Source: an uncultured Sporosarcina sp. (GTDB lineage Bacteria; Bacillota; Bacilli; Bacillales_A; Planococcaceae). Taken from it: a stretch of 38,632 nt of DNA. The stretch covers positions 1-38,632 of the forward strand of contig CAOKMT010000018.1 in the NCBI GenBank assembly GCA_948469885.1, read 5' to 3'. The position numbers and the translations under genes were made by a program. Below are positions 15,115 to 22,288 of the stretch, in pieces (position 1 is the stretch's first letter; each line of letters opens with the position of its first letter). Below the pieces are notes generated by a model. The model had not been told where the DNA came from, did not search any database, and saw only the letters and a list, made by a program, of their open reading frames with translations.

Positions 15115-16494
15115 TCATTTACGGTGTGTCAATGTATTTCCAAAATATCCGAACAGCACAGTTAAAATTGGGGACAGCAGACAAAAGAATGCAAACGGTA
15201 AATAATCGAGTGTTGCGACGCCGATCATGTCTGCGATAAATATACCACAAACACTCCAGGGGACTAACGGGTTGACGACGGTACCTGCATCTTCCATCAC
15301 CCGGCTCAAGTTTTTATTGGCGAGGCCGACTTTTTCATATTGTGTTTGGAAAGCTTGACCTGTCAATAGAATAGACAAATATTGTTCACCGATCAATACG
15401 TTAATACCAATGGCAGTTAATGCTGAAGCTGCTATAACAGATGATACTTTTCTTAGTAAACTCTCCATTTTTGCGAGCAAACATTGTACAATACCGAGCG
15501 TGAATAACAAACCACCCATACTAAGTGCCAATAATACTAACCCGATGGTAAACATCATACTTTCCATACCACCACGTGTTAGAAGTAGGTCAATGTCTTC
15601 GATACCCGTTGTTGATTGATAACCGCTAAATAGAATTTTCACAATATCCGAGGCCCCGTAAAAATGATGAAAAAATGAAATTGCAATCGCGCTGGCTGAA
15701 CTGATTGCCAATGTCATCAGCGCCGGTACTTTCATCAGTGTTGAGATAACTAATACGACAATCGGAATGACCGTGTACCAATGAATCATCCCAGTTGCCA
15801 ATAGGCCTTCTCGGAAAGCGGCGATTTTATCAACTTCTGTCAACGTAACAGTCGGTGACAGTAATGCGAAGAAAATGAACGATAAAATAAATGCTGGGAT
15901 TGTCGTCCATCCCATATTTCGAATATGTTCAAATAAGTCGACGTCAACAATAGAAGAAGCTAAGTTTGTCGTATCTGACAGCGGAGACATTTTATCTCCA
16001 AAAAATGCGCCCGATACAATCGCTCCTGCTGCAATTGCCAATGACACATCAAGCGCGGTCGCCATCCCGATAAAAGCGACGCCCACAGTTGCAACAGTCG
16101 TTAATGAACTTCCGATTGAAATGCCGACAATCGCTGTCACGACAAAGACAATTGCAAAGAAGAAGGAGGGTGTGAGCATCGTGAACCCTGCGTAAACAAG
16201 CGTTGGAATCGTTCCACCAATAATCCAACTACTCACCAATATACCAATGAAGAAAAACAGGAAGACAGCACTCATTCCAGCTCCTGCCCCTTCGACAAAA
16301 CCGGCTTCCAGTTGGCGATAAGATACCTTTTTTACGAGACCAAAACAAATTAATAACAAGATGGAAAATAAAATCGGCACATGTGGCACTGCCCCAAATT
16401 TAGTGATACTTATACTAATGATTGCCACAATTGCCACGACTAAAGAAAATGCTTCTCCAAATGTAGGAGAAATGACTGACTTTATACGAAACAT
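15115..16494 (-). CDS. NhaC-superfamily transporter under T-box control
   Basis: A 459-residue polytopic membrane protein of the NhaC Na+/H+ antiporter superfamily, with about eleven to twelve hydrophobic segments. Family landmarks are GISIGSSLTTVATVGVAFIG, AAGAIVSGAFFGDKMSPLSD with the conserved SGAFFGDKxSP motif, and EDAGTVVNPLVPWSVCG near residue 400. The start at 16494 (ATG) is preferred, with AGAGGGG thirteen bases upstream; the more distal ATG abuts the leader terminator and lacks a ribosome site. A T-box leader upstream ties expression to an uncharged tRNA, which points to an amino acid or related substrate and not to simple sodium/proton exchange. Tyrosine is a candidate from the specifier reading. 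Confidence 0.88.
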   Translation of the reverse strand: MFRIKSVISPTFGEAFSLVVAIVAIISISITKFGAVPHVPILFSILLLICFGLVKKVSYRQLEAGFVEGAGAGMSAVFLFFFIGILVSSWIIGGTIPTLVYAGFTMLTPSFFFAIVFVVTAIVGISIGSSLTTVATVGVAFIGMATALDVSLAIAAGAIVSGAFFGDKMSPLSDTTNLASSIVDVDLFEHIRNMGWTTIPAFILSFIFFALLSPTVTLTEVDKIAAFREGLLATGMIHWYTVIPIVVLVISTLMKVPALMTLAISSASAIAISFFHHFYGASDIVKILFSGYQSTTGIEDIDLLLTRGGMESMMFTIGLVLLALSMGGLLFTLGIVQCLLAKMESLLRKVSSVIAASALTAIGINVLIGEQYLSILLTGQAFQTQYEKVGLANKNLSRVMEDAGTVVNPLVPWSVCGIFIADMIGVATLDYLPFAFFCLLSPILTVLFGYFGNTLTHRK

Positions 16495-16534
16495 GATGAA
16501 CTTGGAACCCCTCTCTTGATGAATCATAAAAAAA

Positions 16535-16755
16535 TAGAAAATAAAAAACCCCTTCTATCCCTAAAAAAGGGACGAAGGAGTTCTCCGCGCTACCACCCTA
16601 ATTGATACGTCAGACATCGCCCGACGACAATCCACTTCATTCGTACATTGAGAAAATCTGACGGCGTACTTCGTCCGTATTGCTGCCTGGATTTTCACCA
16701 CTCATCCAGTCTCTTTGGGCTGCCCACAATCGCACTACTCAACCGACTCTCATTT
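16535..16755 (-). promoter_or_regulatory. T-box riboswitch leader
   Basis: On the minus strand the T-box sequence AGGGTGGTAGCGCGG (plus 16585-16599) precedes a terminator helix at 16543-16581 with a T-run, the standard antiterminator/terminator pair. Upstream, an AAAGAGA bulge motif followed by a CTGGAT/ATCCAG stem with a GAGTGGTGAAA loop matches the Stem I distal region. In the presumed specifier loop GACGAAGTACGCC, UAC (plus 16666-16668) would read as tyrosine; GUA (valine) one base away is the alternative. It controls the NhaC-type transporter. Confidence 0.9.
16543..16581 (-). terminator. Leader terminator of the T-box
   Basis: A helix built from CCTTC...GTCCC-type and GGGA...AGAAGGGG strands on the minus strand, with a T6 loop and a following T6 run, lies directly after the T-box sequence and before the transporter start. 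Confidence 0.88.
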
Positions 16756-16845
16756 ATATTTAATTTGTGAAATACATATATCGATAAAGTATTTAAATTG
16801 AATCTTATCACGTTTAAAGGAGATGTCAACCCTTTGTTACATCCA

Positions 16846-17005
16846 CTACTCACTTTTAATTTCTCGATTTGTTACATAATCTTCGATTGACCAAATGCCG
16901 ATCCCCACACGTTTTTCTTTCACTTCTGACTTTTCCTAAGGGTCGAAATGACGTGTATTCGGCGGATAGACCTAGACCTGCAAGCCCTTCTCTCACTAAC
17001 TGGCT
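16846..17005 (-). pseudogene. Decayed 3' fragment of a thermonuclease gene
   Basis: The minus strand encodes a recognisable C-terminal third of a staphylococcal-nuclease-like protein, broken across two frames. The first part reads QLVREGLAG, matching LLEEGLAR of the intact gene at 18164-18742. After a frameshift it reads PNTRHFDP, then a stop, then EKSEVKEKRVGIGIWSIEDY and VTNREIKSE, matching PNTKHLSS and LGVWSIEGYVTNRGFK. Homology begins near 17002; the catalytic two thirds are missing. It is separated from the intact copy by a GNAT gene. Confidence 0.85.
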
Positions 17006-17013
17006 AAATATAT

Positions 17014-17058
17014 AAAGCCTAATTTTTCTTTTAAATACAAAAGAATTTAGGCTTTTTG
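17014..17058. terminator. Terminator downstream of the GNAT gene
   Basis: AAAGCCTAA pairs with TTAGGCTTT across an interrupted stem extended by CTTTT/AAAAG, with T-runs usable in both directions. It lies 41 bases past the GNAT stop codon. Confidence 0.75.
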
Positions 17059-17098
17059 ATGTTCACAATCGCGCCCGATAGCTGAATAAGAAAACTCC

Positions 17099-17866
17099 TT
17101 ATTCAAATACAACCATTTCCCCAACATCTCTAAATCCAAATCGTTTATAGATATTTTTTCCGTCATCCGAAGCTTGTAATACGACTGGCTTTTCTTTATC
17201 TTTTGTTTGATTTAAAAGAAATTGAAACATTTCACTGCCCAATCCTTTACCCCGAAAACTTTCTTTTGTCATCACATCATAAATCCCATAACTATCCTTA
17301 CTTTTTATTAATAAACCAGTAGTTACAGCCACTTTGTCTATGCATCCAATAAACAATTGAGTGTCTAAACCTAACTTTTCTTGTGAAAACTTATTAAAAT
17401 ATTCTTCTAAGGCATATTGCTCTGGTGTACCTTCAAATAGGCTTATAAACACCTCAATATATTTTGATAGTTCACCCTTACTTTTCACTTGTGTGATTGT
17501 TAGTTGATGGGAATTTCTTGGCCCCACATCAAGCGTATTATCAAGTTTCATCATCACATTGCGTTCTGCCTCTTTTAAGCCATACGTTTGAATAAGGCTT
17601 GTCCAATCATCACTTATATGACGATCATCCATCCAAACACTAAAGGGATACTCTTTTTTATTAAAATAATCAAGTCCCTGTCTAACTTTGAGGACATTTT
17701 TAATTTCCGGGTATTTTGAAACTAATATATTAAACGTATCAGTAGGAACTTCCGTATTCGCTAAAATGAAATCTTCTTCATTTGTTAGTTCTCCACTAAC
17801 TGCATAAGTAAATATTTTTATTTTTTCTACGAGATTATTTATAACTAATTGCTGATCTGTAATCAT
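17099..17866 (-). CDS. GNAT family N-acetyltransferase
   Basis: A 255-residue protein with a GNAT domain in its C-terminal half. The acetyl-CoA loop is SFRGKGLGSEMFQFLLNQ (pattern R/Q-x-x-G-x-G/A), followed by VVLQASDDGKNIYKRFGFRD, a common ending for the family. The N-terminal ~110 residues are of the extended type seen in two-part GNAT proteins and have no catalytic motif. The start is the ATG at 17866 with AAAGGTG seven bases upstream; the earlier ATG overlaps that site. The gene is markedly more AT-rich than its neighbours and sits between a decayed and an intact thermonuclease copy, so acquisition by transfer is plausible. Substrate unknown. Confidence 0.85.
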   Translation of the reverse strand: MITDQQLVINNLVEKIKIFTYAVSGELTNEEDFILANTEVPTDTFNILVSKYPEIKNVLKVRQGLDYFNKKEYPFSVWMDDRHISDDWTSLIQTYGLKEAERNVMMKLDNTLDVGPRNSHQLTITQVKSKGELSKYIEVFISLFEGTPEQYALEEYFNKFSQEKLGLDTQLFIGCIDKVAVTTGLLIKSKDSYGIYDVMTKESFRGKGLGSEMFQFLLNQTKDKEKPVVLQASDDGKNIYKRFGFRDVGEMVVFE

Positions 17867-18001
17867 ATTTTTGCACCTTTCCATTTCATTAATTAAGAGC
17901 GCTCCGTTTTATTATAGGACAAATCGAATTTTAAATAACAATGTTCACAATATTTATATCCTCCCATAATTTTCAGTAAATATTAAGAGCATTTATTTTT
18001 T

Positions 18002-18029
18002 GTTCAATGATCTGACCCGATTGTTGAAC
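18002..18029. repeat. Imperfect inverted repeat of GTTCAAT/ATTGTTGAAC type
   Basis: GTTCAATGATC pairs with GATTGTTGAAC (9 of 11 positions) around a short GACCC-containing loop. There is no T-run, so it is not a clear terminator. The motif resembles short dispersed inverted repeats found between genes in other Bacillales, by memory only. Confidence 0.35.
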
Positions 18030-18163
18030 GCAAAGATTCTCGATAATTTAAAATACTGTATTCTGACTATAAATTTTTCACCCCTAACCTCTTATTATGT
18101 AGACTTTTACCATGGTGAATCTAGGGTATGATAAACTTTTCTTGAAGAACTTATATTACGCAC

Positions 18164-18742
18164 TTAATTTGCAGCAGCTTTAAAGCCGCGATTCGTCACA
18201 TAGCCTTCAATCGACCAAACACCTAAGCTGGCTGCTTCTGCCTTTTCCGCTGCCATTTTAAAAGAACTTAAATGCTTTGTATTCGGTTCATAAATATAAG
18301 CGACCCTTGCCAACCCTTCTTCCAGCAAAGTTTGCTGCACACTTTCACCATCAACATATACGTAAGCTAAAAGGCGCCCATACTTATCTTCTCGATCACC
18401 AACATCAAATTCTATTTGAACTTGACCGCCTCGTAGCAATTCATCGTTTCGATTCTTTGCTTCTTCTGCAAATGGTTGATGGTCAAAATGTTCATGATCT
18501 AATTCAGGCGTATCAATCAATAAATAGCGCACATTTTGCTCTTTGCCTTCATAGCGAATTTTAATCGTATCGCCGTCGATCGTCCTCACCAAGTCAACCG
18601 GTATCAAGCCCCGGTCATCTACAAGGGGTTCTTCCGCAAGAAATACGTTATACAACAATGCTAAAAGAAGAACAAGGACAACTCCTCCTATACTTTTAGG
18701 CTTTTTCCACATCTTTCTTGATGTACGCTCAGTAGTTTTCAT
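18164..18742 (-). CDS. Membrane-anchored thermonuclease (SNase-like)
   Basis: A 192-residue staphylococcal-nuclease-fold enzyme that cleaves DNA or RNA in a calcium-dependent way. A membrane segment at residues 17-35 (SIGGVVLVLLLALLYNVFLA) follows a basic start, so the catalytic domain is outside the cell; no lipobox cysteine is present. Catalytic landmarks are TIDGDTIKI, the Arg of VRYLLIDTPE with its Glu, and the Arg of DKYGRLLAYVYVD. The C-terminal helix EEGLARVAYIYEPNTKH and WSIEGYVTNRGF complete the fold. A ribosome site AAAGGA is about ten bases before the ATG. A broken paralogue lies 1.2 kb downstream. Confidence 0.92.
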   Translation of the reverse strand: MKTTERTSRKMWKKPKSIGGVVLVLLLALLYNVFLAEEPLVDDRGLIPVDLVRTIDGDTIKIRYEGKEQNVRYLLIDTPELDHEHFDHQPFAEEAKNRNDELLRGGQVQIEFDVGDREDKYGRLLAYVYVDGESVQQTLLEEGLARVAYIYEPNTKHLSSFKMAAEKAEAASLGVWSIEGYVTNRGFKAAAN

Positions 18743-18782
18743 ATGTATTCAATCCTTTTTAGAGTATCAAGCCGTAAGAAAA

Positions 18783-18811
18783 CAGTCGCCAAGTATATGG
18801 CGACTGCTCGC
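18783..18811 (-). terminator. Terminator of katE (minus strand)
   Basis: A perfect 9-bp stem CAGTCGCCA (18783-18791) with TGGCGACTG (18798-18806) and a six-base loop is followed on the minus strand by TTTTCTT. It lies 20 bases past the katE stop codon. Confidence 0.88.
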
Positions 18812-18825
18812 TGCTCTTTATTATA

Positions 18826-20880
18826 TTATACAAGCTCTCGGTTCCAATGACGATGGACAGCAATGGCATCGATAAATTCTTTTTTAAAGTCATCTGTTTT
18901 GTCTGCAATGATGATGCCCGGACCCGCTTTTGCATCAGATGCCTCCAAAAAGGATTTAGCCGTCTTGGCAAAACCGATTGGTTTGTAATGTTGAAATGCC
19001 TCGTTGATGAAGTTTACTGTATCTTTTTCAAATTTCTTTGGATTCCCGACATCGCCACCAACAACATATAAACCATCATATAACACAGGGTGGACGGTCA
19101 AAAATGTCTCATCGACCACCACACCAAGTTCGTCTGCCCCGCGAAGCTGTCCCATTTTTTCACTGATTACATCGACGACAACACCTGCATCCAACAATGC
19201 ATCGATCGCTGGCTTCACTTCGTCGTCATTGAATTCGTTCCCAATGAGAACGCCCACTTTCCGTGTTTCTGGTAAGGTAGCCTTCGTCATTTGACTTAAT
19301 GCGGGAGAAGTTTCCGTCACTGTTGACTGTTCAACATCCGCAGGCGCCTTGACACCGACTGCTTCCGCCACAATTGTCGCCAATTGTTTATCTACATTGG
19401 CAAACATATCTACAACTTGCTGCTTGACATTTTTGTCCTGCACTTTTCCGACTTCAAAACTGAAAGCGTCGATGATATGCTGTTTTTCCGGTGGTGTCAT
19501 ACTGTTCCAAAATAAACGCGCTTGGGAAAAATGATCCTTGAACGAATCGCTCCGCGCTTGCACCTTCCGGCCATCCACTTTCTCTTCATAATGGACATAG
19601 CCGCCTTCTTCTTTCGTTGAAGTTTCAGGCATATTTTGTGCGAGGGAATTTTTATGGTAGCTCGTTTGGCCAACGTTGATCGTCTGTCTGCCATAACCGT
19701 CTCGCTGATTATTATGGAATGGACAGACGGGGCGATTAATCGGCAACTCATGGAAATTGGGTCCTCCAAGTCGAATCAACTGTGTGTCCGTATAGGAAAA
19801 CAATCGGCCTTGTAATAATGGATCATTCGTAAAGTCGATCCCTGGGACGACATTTCCTGGATGGAAAGCGACTTGCTCTGTTTCCGCAAATACGTTATCG
19901 ACATTTCGATTCAATGTCATCTTTCCAATGATCTTCACTGGCACTTGTTCTTCAGGCCATATTTTTGTCGGATCTAAAATATCAAAATCGAACATGAACT
20001 CGTCTTTTTCTTCAATAATTTGCACACCAAGTTCGAACTCTACGAAATCGCCTCTTTCAATTGACTCCCATAAATCACGACGATGAAAGTCGGGGTCTTT
20101 CCCGGCAATTTTCTGTGCTTCATCCCAAACAAGCGAATGGACGCCAAGCTTCGGCTTCCAATGGAATTTCACAAAATGGCCGTTCCCTTCTTCATTGACG
20201 AAGCGGAACGTGTGCACACCAAACCCTTCCATCATTCTAAAACTGCGCGGAATGGCCCGATCGGACATATGCCACATAACCATATGGGCGGATTCTTGGT
20301 TATTTGCGACAAAGTCCCAAAAGGTGTCATGGGCAGATGCTGCTTGTGGCATTTCATTATGCGGCTCCGGTTTCACCGCATGGATAAGGTCTGGAAATTT
20401 GATTGCATCTTGAATGAAAAAGATCGGCATATTATTGCCAACAAGATCAAAATTTCCTTCTTCCGTATAAAACTTCACTGCGAACCCTCGCACATCCCGC
20501 ACTGTTTCGGCCGATCCACGACTCCCTGCCACCGTTGAAAAACGCGTGAAAACCGGCACTTTAGAGCCTGGTTTTTGTAGAAATTGAGCCTTTGTATAGT
20601 CTTTCATAGATTCATATAATTCGAATTCACCGTGCGCTGCATACCCTCTCGCATGGACAACCCGTTCGGGAATCCGTTCATGGTCAAAATGCGTCATCTT
20701 TTCCCGAAAATGAAAATCTTCCATCAATGTGGGTCCTCGTTCCCCCACTTTTAAAGAATGTTCATCTTCGCTGATTCGAAGTCCTTGATTCGTCGTCATC
20801 TTTTTACCCTGGTCACGTGTACGGAATGTTTCTAACTGTTCATGTTTGCGCTGTTCATTCACTTCATGTTTGTTGTTCAA
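18826..20880 (-). CDS. katE: Large-subunit catalase with C-terminal DJ-1/PfpI-like domain
   Basis: A 684-residue clade 2 (HPII-type) heme catalase that converts hydrogen peroxide to water and oxygen. The distal His76 is in VVHARGYAAHG and Asn149 in GNNMPIFFIQD; the proximal heme Tyr lies in RLFSYTDTQLIRLGGPNF. The ~150-residue C-terminal extension (VGVLIGNEFNDDEVKPAIDAL onward) is the flavodoxin/DJ-1-like domain that marks the large-subunit class. The start is a TTG at 20880 with GGAGG eight bases upstream; the ATG frame would begin inside that site. A GTTTAA-N13-GGGAAC element in front fits SigB control, as known for katE in B. subtilis. Confidence 0.95.
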   Translation of the reverse strand: MNNKHEVNEQRKHEQLETFRTRDQGKKMTTNQGLRISEDEHSLKVGERGPTLMEDFHFREKMTHFDHERIPERVVHARGYAAHGEFELYESMKDYTKAQFLQKPGSKVPVFTRFSTVAGSRGSAETVRDVRGFAVKFYTEEGNFDLVGNNMPIFFIQDAIKFPDLIHAVKPEPHNEMPQAASAHDTFWDFVANNQESAHMVMWHMSDRAIPRSFRMMEGFGVHTFRFVNEEGNGHFVKFHWKPKLGVHSLVWDEAQKIAGKDPDFHRRDLWESIERGDFVEFELGVQIIEEKDEFMFDFDILDPTKIWPEEQVPVKIIGKMTLNRNVDNVFAETEQVAFHPGNVVPGIDFTNDPLLQGRLFSYTDTQLIRLGGPNFHELPINRPVCPFHNNQRDGYGRQTINVGQTSYHKNSLAQNMPETSTKEEGGYVHYEEKVDGRKVQARSDSFKDHFSQARLFWNSMTPPEKQHIIDAFSFEVGKVQDKNVKQQVVDMFANVDKQLATIVAEAVGVKAPADVEQSTVTETSPALSQMTKATLPETRKVGVLIGNEFNDDEVKPAIDALLDAGVVVDVISEKMGQLRGADELGVVVDETFLTVHPVLYDGLYVVGGDVGNPKKFEKDTVNFINEAFQHYKPIGFAKTAKSFLEASDAKAGPGIIIADKTDDFKKEFIDAIAVHRHWNRELV

Positions 20881-20921
20881 TGTAACTGCCTCCATTCAGA
20901 ATTTTGAAGCTTTAGTTATCT

Positions 20922-20946
20922 GTTCCCGAATGGATTTCAGTTAAAC
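20922..20946 (-). promoter_or_regulatory. SigB-type promoter of katE
   Basis: On the minus strand a perfect -35 GTTTAA (plus 20941-20946) is followed after 13 bases by GGGAAC (plus 20922-20927), against the consensus GTTTAA-N12-14-GGGTAT. It lies about 42 bases before the TTG start. The -10 matches four of six positions. Confidence 0.6.
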
Positions 20947-20955
20947 AATACGCTT

Positions 20956-21528
20956 TCATGCATCCCCTTTTTTTATTCGACTCACAAAACGCCTTACTTG
21001 TTCTATGATCGCAAAGCTAAAGACTCCGCCTGCTGTGTTTAAAAGCAGATCATCTACATTGAACGTTCGAGGCATAATCACGCCATAATAACTGAAAATG
21101 AATTGGCTTGTTTCAATCACAAGACTGACCAAGAAAATGAAAAACGTTGCCCACTTCGCTTTTCTTACTTTGAAAAGAAGTGCAATGTACATACCTAATG
21201 GCATCAACATAATGAAATTATAAAAAGAAAGTTTAGCTGTGTTCCAAAAAAACCAATCAAATCCGCCATGCCTATAATCTCGGAACAAGTCCCATAAAAA
21301 GTAAAACGGGAAAAGCTGTGTCCCGCCCCCGTATATTTCCTCATCATGTAAAGGTGGAATGATAAAACTTCCAATCGTCAATTGCATCACTTTTAAAAGG
21401 TACACGACAAAACTGTAGACGATTACTCTTTTGACCAAGCGATCCGCTTTATTTCTAATCACACCGACAACAATATAAATAAGTAACAAAACAATCCCGA
21501 CAAACATTGGATCGATCGTCATGTACAT
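20956..21528 (-). CDS. VanZ-like family membrane protein
   Basis: A 190-residue integral membrane protein with about five hydrophobic segments. The VanZ-like landmarks are NFIMLMPLGMYIALLF, LVSLVIETSQFIFSYYG and MPRTFNVDDLLLNTAGGVFSF, the last being the FDxxDLxxNTxGxxxG signature of the family. VanZ gives low-level teicoplanin resistance in enterococci, but chromosomal members like this have no settled function. The ribosome site AAGGTGA lies six bases before the ATG. It is 18 bases after a FluC gene and could be in the same transcript, with katE following 75 bases later behind its own promoter. Confidence 0.9.
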   Translation of the reverse strand: MYMTIDPMFVGIVLLLIYIVVGVIRNKADRLVKRVIVYSFVVYLLKVMQLTIGSFIIPPLHDEEIYGGGTQLFPFYFLWDLFRDYRHGGFDWFFWNTAKLSFYNFIMLMPLGMYIALLFKVRKAKWATFFIFLVSLVIETSQFIFSYYGVIMPRTFNVDDLLLNTAGGVFSFAIIEQVRRFVSRIKKGDA

Positions 21529-21546
21529 AACTTGTCACCTTCTTCC

Positions 21547-21915
21547 TTAACGAAAGAAAGAACCTATTCCATAACCGACTAACGCGAGTAGTAATCCTCC
21601 GCCATATGTAACGACTATATATAACAGTGCTTCTTTCTTTTTATTTTCTTCACTTTGCCATAACCCGAGAATTTCTTTTTTCATCGTGGAAAACGTCGTC
21701 AAAGCGCCTGCAAAACCCGAGGCGAAAAACAATGTCCATAGTTTGGCAAGATCCATCCCGAAGACGATACCGATGAGCAATGAACCGCCGAAGTTGACCG
21801 TCAATGTACCGAATGGGAGGCTTCTGACATTGTTCATCTTCCTAGAAGCGAAGTACCGAACAACCGCACCTAAAAATCCACCAAAACCGACCATTGCCCA
21901 TTCAAGTGTTGTCAT
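21547..21915 (-). CDS. fluC: FluC/CrcB fluoride channel subunit 2
   Basis: A 122-residue four-helix fluoride channel subunit that exports fluoride. The pore motif GFGGFLGAVVRYF, the asparagine block TLTVNFGGSLLIG and the TTFST phenylalanine motif are present. The ATG at 21915 is used, with AAGGAAG ten bases upstream; the longer frame would extend into the other subunit gene. The start overlaps the end of the first FluC gene by 14 bases. Two unequal adjacent copies usually have opposite topology and form a heterodimer, so neither may work alone. Confidence 0.93.
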   Translation of the reverse strand: MTTLEWAMVGFGGFLGAVVRYFASRKMNNVRSLPFGTLTVNFGGSLLIGIVFGMDLAKLWTLFFASGFAGALTTFSTMKKEILGLWQSEENKKKEALLYIVVTYGGGLLLALVGYGIGSFFR

Positions 21916-22288
21916 GCGCCGTCCACTTCCTTCCCATGGCAAATCCGAGCATCCCTGCCCCAATGCCTCCGACAAAACTTGCTACGACATATAATACCGC
22001 CATTGCTAAAAGCCCATTTTCGATCAGTAATACCGTTTCGATACTGAGTGCCGAAAAAGTCGAGAATGATCCTAGAAATCCGACTGTTATGGCTTCTTCA
22101 ATGTCTTGATCGATCGGGAATTTCTGCAGAACGCCTGCCACAATAAAGCATAATAGAAAAGTCGCTATCATGTTCACCGTCCATGTCGCAAACGGAAATC
22201 CAGACTCACTTCGAATAACATGTCCGATCATTGTCCGAAGCAATGCACCCGCTGCACCTGCGATACCGATCGCGAAAATGTGCTTCAT
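21902..22288 (-). CDS. fluC: FluC/CrcB fluoride channel subunit 1
   Basis: A 128-residue four-helix fluoride channel subunit. Family motifs are GIAGAAGALLRTM, TWTVNMIATFLL and GFLGSFSTFSALS, the last with the conserved phenylalanine-box threonine-serine residues. The gene begins inside the stop codon of the upstream helicase (ATGA overlap, 22285-22288) and overlaps the next subunit by 14 bases, so three genes are translationally chained. The neighbour shares the fold but little detail, as expected of a heterodimeric dual-topology channel. No crcB riboswitch motif was found upstream. Confidence 0.93.
   Translation of the reverse strand: MKHIFAIGIAGAAGALLRTMIGHVIRSESGFPFATWTVNMIATFLLCFIVAGVLQKFPIDQDIEEAITVGFLGSFSTFSALSIETVLLIENGLLAMAVLYVVASFVGGIGAGMLGFAMGRKWTAHDNT

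Noticed and set aside
16499-16527. Longer start for the NhaC-type transporter
   Set aside because: This ATG abuts the T-box terminator and has no ribosome site; the ATG at 16494 has AGAGGGG upstream.
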